From Planctomycetota bacterium (lineage in GTDB: Bacteria > Planctomycetota > Planctomycetia > Gemmatales > Gemmataceae), in contig VGZI01000001.1 in assembly GCA_016872605.1 (NCBI GenBank), positions 1 to 64,000 of the forward strand: a stretch of DNA of 64,000 bases, read 5' to 3'. The position numbers and the translations under genes were made by a program. This document shows positions 59,741 through 64,000 of this stretch, piece by piece. The notes under the pieces are model-generated. The model did no database searches. It was not told the DNA's origin and worked only from the letters and a program-made list of their open reading frames with translations. Within the stretch, counting starts at the first letter, position 1. Every line of letters begins with the position of its first letter.

Positions 59741-59813
59741 GCCGGCGAAGCTCAATCGGCCGAGCACCGTTCTCGTAAAACGGCGAGTGTGGGTTCGATT
59801 CCCACCGCTGGCT
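59741..59813 (+). tRNA. tRNA-Thr(CGT)
   Basis: acceptor gccggcg/cgctggc, AC stem ccgtt-ctCGTaa-aacgg, T-arm gtggg-ttcgatt-cccac. Confidence 0.9.
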
Positions 59814-59852
59814 TTTTCTGAATCAGTGTGCGCGAATGTGCAGCAACTGATC

Positions 59853-59949
59853 GTAGACATCACGCTCCGCGTGATGGTTGGGCAGTACCTCTCGGTTCGG
59901 CGCGACGTTACTCGGGCTGCCCTTCATCACGCGGAGCGTGATCCCTACG
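59853..59949. repeat. REP-like inverted pair (GTAGACATCACGCTCCGCGTGATG family)
   Basis: gtagacatcacgctccgcgtgatg ... catcacgcggagcgtgatccctac. Confidence 0.75.
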
Positions 59950-60191
59950 ATCTTGCAGCCGAATCGCTCGCGGATATATAGCGGCGAGCCGAGCGGCGTC
60001 AGCCGCCGGGTTATGGTTCTACGTTGGCCTTTCGGAATCCACGAAGAGCATAAGATGACAGAGGCCAGAAGTCAGAGATCAGAGGTCAGCGTCGAACTGC
60101 GCATCCAGTCACTGGCGTCACGTGGCCCTTTTGACTTCTGGTCTTTGATTTCTGACTTCTGACCTCTGACCTCTGTCCTTCGAGCTTCACC

Positions 60192-62198
60192 ATGCCTCGC
60201 GATCTCATCCTCGGCACTGCAGGCCATATCGACCATGGCAAAACGTCGCTCGTCAAAGCCCTCACCGGCATCGACTGCGACCGACTGCCCGAAGAAAAAG
60301 CTCGTGGCATCACCATCGACATCGGTTTCGCCACCCTTGAACTCCCCTCGCCCTCCGGAAGAGGGGCTGGGGGTGAGGGTTATCGCCTGGGCATCGTTGA
60401 TGTCCCGGGCCACGAACGCTTTGTCAAGAACATGCTCGCCGGCGCCACCGGCATCGATCTCGTCGTTCTCATCATCGCCGCCGACGACTCGATCATGCCA
60501 CAAACCCGCGAGCATCTCGAAATCCTCAAGCTGCTCGGCATTCGCCACGGCGTTATCGCGATGACAAAATGCGACCTCGTCGATGAGACCACCCAGGAAG
60601 TCGTCGAGCTCGAAATCCGGGATCTCGTCCAGGGCAGCTTTCTCGATAACGCGCCGATCATCCGCACCAGCGCTCACACGGGAAGGGGCATCGAGGAGCT
60701 GAAAACCGCCATCGCCGCGACATGCGATTCGTTTAGCCACTCGCCTTCGGCGAGCGAGCCCGCACTCGGCGAAGGCGAGCGGCTAAACGCTTGGTTCCGC
60801 TTGCCCATCGATCGCTCCTTTGTCGTGCAAGGGCACGGGACGGTAGTCACCGGCTCGGTGCAGAGCGGCAGCGTCAAGGTCGGCGACGAAGTCGAATGGC
60901 TGCCGAGCGGCCGAGCCGTCCGCGTGCGTTCGCTGCAAACGCACGACCAGCCCGTCGACGAAGTGCATCGTGGGATGCGCGCGGCCGTCAATCTCGCCGG
61001 CGTCGATCACAAGGACGTGGTGCGCGGGCAAGAGATCGCCACGCCGGGATACCTCAAGCCGTCGCGCGTCGTCACGGTGCGCTTGCACTGCTTGCGCGAG
61101 ATGAAACGGCCCATCAAGCATCGCCTGCCGGTGCGTTTTCACGTCGGCACGTCCGAGATCATGGGAACGGTGTCGCTGCTCGATTGCGACACCGTTGACC
61201 CAGGCGGCTGGGGATTAGCCCAGCTTTTTCTCGACGATCCCGCGACGACCACCTGGGGCCAGCCGTTCGTCATCCGTGGCTCCTCGGCGACATTGACGAT
61301 CGGCGGGGGGCAGGTGTTGCAGCCGGTCGCCAAGAAAATTCGCCGGCGCCATCTGGAAACACTCGAGCGCGTCGAAAAACTCTGGACCGGCGACGCCAAG
61401 GAACGCGCCCTTGCCGTCGCCTGGTTCGGCGGATTCGCCGGCTTCACTCAGGCCGACCTCGTGCGCGGCGCCAACCTGGCCCCCGATCAGGCGACTCACG
61501 TCATCCAGCAATTGCGCGACGAACATCGCCTCGTCACCGTCACCTTTCATGGCGGGCGCCAGGCGATCCTGCATGCCGACGTTATCAGTGAGCTTGACGA
61601 ACGCATTCTCACTGCCCTCGGCAAGATGCACGAAGAATCCCCGCTCATGACCTCGCACGATCGGAAGAAGGTCCAGGCCCAGCTCGATTACATCGGCGAC
61701 GACGCCCTTGTCCATGCCGAGGTCGATCGGCTTATCAAGATGAAGAAGATCGTGGGCGATTTGCGGCGCGTCGCGCGGGCCGACTTCAAGCCGAAGCTGA
61801 GCGCCAGCCTGCGCAAGCTCAAGGACAAGGTGGTCGAAGCGTACCACACTGCCGGTTTTCAGCCACCCGACCCAGCGAGCTTCGCAACCCAGGCGGGTGG
61901 AAATGCCGCCAGCCTCAAGGACCTATTCGATGTGTGTGTCGCCGAAGGCTTCCTGGTGCACATCGACGGCGATGTTTTTTTACACAATGAGATCGAAGCG
62001 GAGATGCGCAGGCGGGTGACGGAGCGATTGACATCAGGCCCCGGCGCGACGGTCGCGGAGATCCGCGACCTTTTGGGCACGACGCGCAAGTACGCCATCC
62101 CGTACTGCGAATATATCGACCGCATCGGCCTGACCAAGCGCGACGGCGACCTGCGCGTGTTGGCACGGACCACGATGGAGGAGCCGCGCACTCAGTAA
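60192..62198 (+). CDS. selB: Selenocysteine-specific elongation factor
   Basis: [81 protein letters not shown]-terminal winged-helix-type region. Confidence 0.93.
   Translation: MPRDLILGTAGHIDHGKTSLVKALTGIDCDRLPEEKARGITIDIGFATLELPSPSGRGAGGEGYRLGIVDVPGHERFVKNMLAGATGIDLVVLIIAADDSIMPQTREHLEILKLLGIRHGVIAMTKCDLVDETTQEVVELEIRDLVQGSFLDNAPIIRTSAHTGRGIEELKTAIAATCDSFSHSPSASEPALGEGERLNAWFRLPIDRSFVVQGHGTVVTGSVQSGSVKVGDEVEWLPSGRAVRVRSLQTHDQPVDEVHRGMRAAVNLAGVDHKDVVRGQEIATPGYLKPSRVVTVRLHCLREMKRPIKHRLPVRFHVGTSEIMGTVSLLDCDTVDPGGWGLAQLFLDDPATTTWGQPFVIRGSSATLTIGGGQVLQPVAKKIRRRHLETLERVEKLWTGDAKERALAVAWFGGFAGFTQADLVRGANLAPDQATHVIQQLRDEHRLVTVTFHGGRQAILHADVISELDERILTALGKMHEESPLMTSHDRKKVQAQLDYIGDDALVHAEVDRLIKMKKIVGDLRRVARADFKPKLSASLRKLKDKVVEAYHTAGFQPPDPASFATQAGGNAASLKDLFDVCVAEGFLVHIDGDVFLHNEIEAEMRRRVTERLTSGPGATVAEIRDLLGTTRKYAIPYCEYIDRIGLTKRDGDLRVLARTTMEEPRTQ
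60342..60379 (+). repeat. Repeat lying in frame in selB G domain
   Basis: ctcccctcgccctccggaagaggggctgggggtgaggg. Confidence 0.85.
60730..60789 (+). repeat. Palindrome lying in frame in selB linker
   Basis: cgtttagccactcgccttcggcgagcgagcccgcactcggcgaaggcgagcggctaaacg. Confidence 0.9.
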
Positions 62199-62320
62199 GG
62201 CGGGCGGCAGGACATAATGTAACCGCCGGCAGACGCCTACCAATGCCGCGTGGACTTCAGTCCACGCCACGGCGGGTTTTTCGCTTCCCGCCGCTCGCCT
62301 AAGCGGCGCGTTGAAGCCGT

Positions 62321-63127
62321 TCACTTCATGCGCGGATTATTTAGCGCGTCGGCCAGCGATTGCACGAGATTGCCGACGTCTCTTACCATCTCCTCCACAG
62401 GCTTCTTCGCATCCAGCTTGCGCACCAACGCGCTGCCGACAATGACGCCATCGGCGGATTCGCGCAGCATGTGAACATGGTCCGGCGTCGAGATGCCGAA
62501 ACCGACGCACAACGGCAGCGTGGTCTGTGTGCGCAGCCAGCGGAGTTGGTCGAGCAATTCGGGCGGCAGATCGCGGCGCTCGCCGGTGATGCCGACGACG
62601 CTGACGCAGTACAGGAATCCCGTCGAGAGTCGAACAATCTGCAAAGCGCGATCGCGAGGCGTTGTCGGCGTTACGAGGAGGATTAGTTTGAAGTCGTGCT
62701 TGGCCGCGATTCGGGCGAGGTCCTGCGCTTCATCGACGGGCAGATCGGGAACGATGGCGCCGCTCAGGCCCGCCGACTTCGCGTCGAGGACAAATGGCTC
62801 CAGGCCGCGATGATGCACCAGTGTGTACGACGCCATGGCGACCAACGGCGCGCCGATATCGCCGATGGTCCGAAGCATCGCGAAGATCGCATCGACGCCC
62901 ACGCCGTTCGCCAGGGCTCGCGTGTACGATGCCTGGATGACGCTGCCATCTGCGATCGGATCGCTGTAGGGAAAGCCGACTTCGATGAGCGCCGCGCCGC
63001 GCTTGGCCGACTCGCGAAGCAGCTTGGCGGTGGCGTCGAGATTCGGGTCTCCGGCGGGAATGAAGGGAATGAATGCCTTCTTGCCCTCAGCCTTAAGGCG
63101 AGCGAAAAGTAGATCGATCGGATTCAT
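62321..63127 (-). CDS. trpA: Tryptophan synthase alpha subunit
   Basis: KAFIPFIPAGDPNLDATAKLL; ALIEVGFPYSDPIADGSVIQASYTRAL; VGFGISTPDHV. Confidence 0.96.
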   Translation of the reverse strand: MNPIDLLFARLKAEGKKAFIPFIPAGDPNLDATAKLLRESAKRGAALIEVGFPYSDPIADGSVIQASYTRALANGVGVDAIFAMLRTIGDIGAPLVAMASYTLVHHRGLEPFVLDAKSAGLSGAIVPDLPVDEAQDLARIAAKHDFKLILLVTPTTPRDRALQIVRLSTGFLYCVSVVGITGERRDLPPELLDQLRWLRTQTTLPLCVGFGISTPDHVHMLRESADGVIVGSALVRKLDAKKPVEEMVRDVGNLVQSLADALNNPRMK

Positions 63128-63277
63128 GCGGGTATTCTAGAAAGATCCACAAAGGCCACGAAGAGCGCGTGAATCGACGGTGAAATGCCGCAAAACGGAT
63201 TCAGGCGCGACGCCGACGGCGCGCAGCGTCCGCACCCGCTTCTTCCCTTCGTGTTCTTGGTGTCCTTCGTGGACATT

Positions 63278-64000
63278 TCAATCCACATACGGATCGGCGC
63301 CGATGTCCTTCATGATCTCCTGGCGTTGTCGTTCGTAGTTCATGAGGTCGAGGCGCTGGCGGTAATGGCGGTCTTCGACATAGGATTGGGCGTCGAGAAA
63401 AGTTTCGGCGAACGAATCCCAGTCGCGATCGCTGCCTTGCTCGCCAAGTTTCTTGAGGTAATCCTGCTCGCCTTGGCCCATGCCTTCGAGGATTTCGTCT
63501 TCGAGCGACAGGAAGAACTGGCAGCTGCCGGGATCGCCTTGCCGGGCGGCGCGGCCGATGAGTTGGCGATCGACGCGGGCGGCTTCGTGACGCTCGGTGC
63601 CGATGACGTGCAACCCGCCGGCTGCGACGACCCCCGCATGGTTGGCGTGAGTGTTCTCCTGCGTCTCAATCTGGTCGATCCACTGCTGCATCAGATCGGG
63701 CGGCACCTGGTGGCGATGCTTGAATTGCGTTTTGAGTTGCGCCCAGGCGATGGCCTCGGCGTTGCCGCCCAGAAGGATATCCGTGCCGCGGCCGGCCATG
63801 TTGGTCGCGATGGTGACCGCGCCGGAGCGCCCCGCCTGGGCCACGATCTCCGCCTCGCGCTCGGCATTGCCCGGCTTGGCGTTGAGCACGTAATGCGGTA
63901 TTCCCGCCGCCAGCAGCTTTTGGCTCAATTTCTCCGACTTCTCGACGGAGCGGGTGCCGATCAACACCGGCCGGCCCACCGCTCGCTGTTTCTGTACTTC
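63278..64000 (-). CDS. secA: Preprotein translocase subunit SecA, C-terminal part (5' end beyond window)
   Basis: [80 protein letters not shown]. Confidence 0.95.
   Translation of the reverse strand, partial: EVQKQRAVGRPVLIGTRSVEKSEKLSQKLLAAGIPHYVLNAKPGNAEREAEIVAQAGRSGAVTIATNMAGRGTDILLGGNAEAIAWAQLKTQFKHRHQVPPDLMQQWIDQIETQENTHANHAGVVAAGGLHVIGTERHEAARVDRQLIGRAARQGDPGSCQFFLSLEDEILEGMGQGEQDYLKKLGEQGSDRDWDSFAETFLDAQSYVEDRHYRQRLDLMNYERQRQEIMKDIGADPYVD

Noticed and set aside
59406-59863. Minus-strand ORFs such as PRQESNLHNLRLRRAACIRHTPG
   Set aside because: Translations of the antisense of the tRNA cluster, a classic false gene call.
1-64000. CRISPR array, prophage or defence island
   Set aside because: I saw no regular direct-repeat/spacer array, phage structural genes, cas genes or restriction systems; repeats present are palindromes and short tandems.

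Overview
The window looks like ordinary chromosome from a high-GC planctomycete. Hallmarks are DUF1501 and DUF1552 proteins, a PVC-type haem-binding protein, a sulfatase and a PEP-CTERM-like protein. I see about 45 credible protein genes. They include hmgA, coaD, trxB, thyX, rho, ndk, an HU-like gene, lepA, an EF-G gene, deoC, selB, trpA and the C-terminal part of secA. There is also a four-tRNA cluster (Leu-CAG, Gln-TTG, an atypical Arg-GCG and Thr-CGT). I recognised no rRNA, CRISPR array, phage or IS transposase. The main signal is several families of dispersed palindromic or tandem intergenic repeats. Relatives of these repeats also sit in frame inside conserved genes: EF-G, lepA, selB (twice) and a PfkB kinase. 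A 154-bp MITE-like element is present in two inverted copies at about 96% identity. Three decayed toxin-antitoxin loci are present (DUF433, HicAB, Phd-VapC); all four premature stops found in them are TAA. Other observations are a possible frameshift splitting a kinase/pseudokinase/PilZ gene, an ABC-permease/CPBP-protease fusion and a rearrangement scar. All calls come from reading the sequence and supplied translations; no database search was run.
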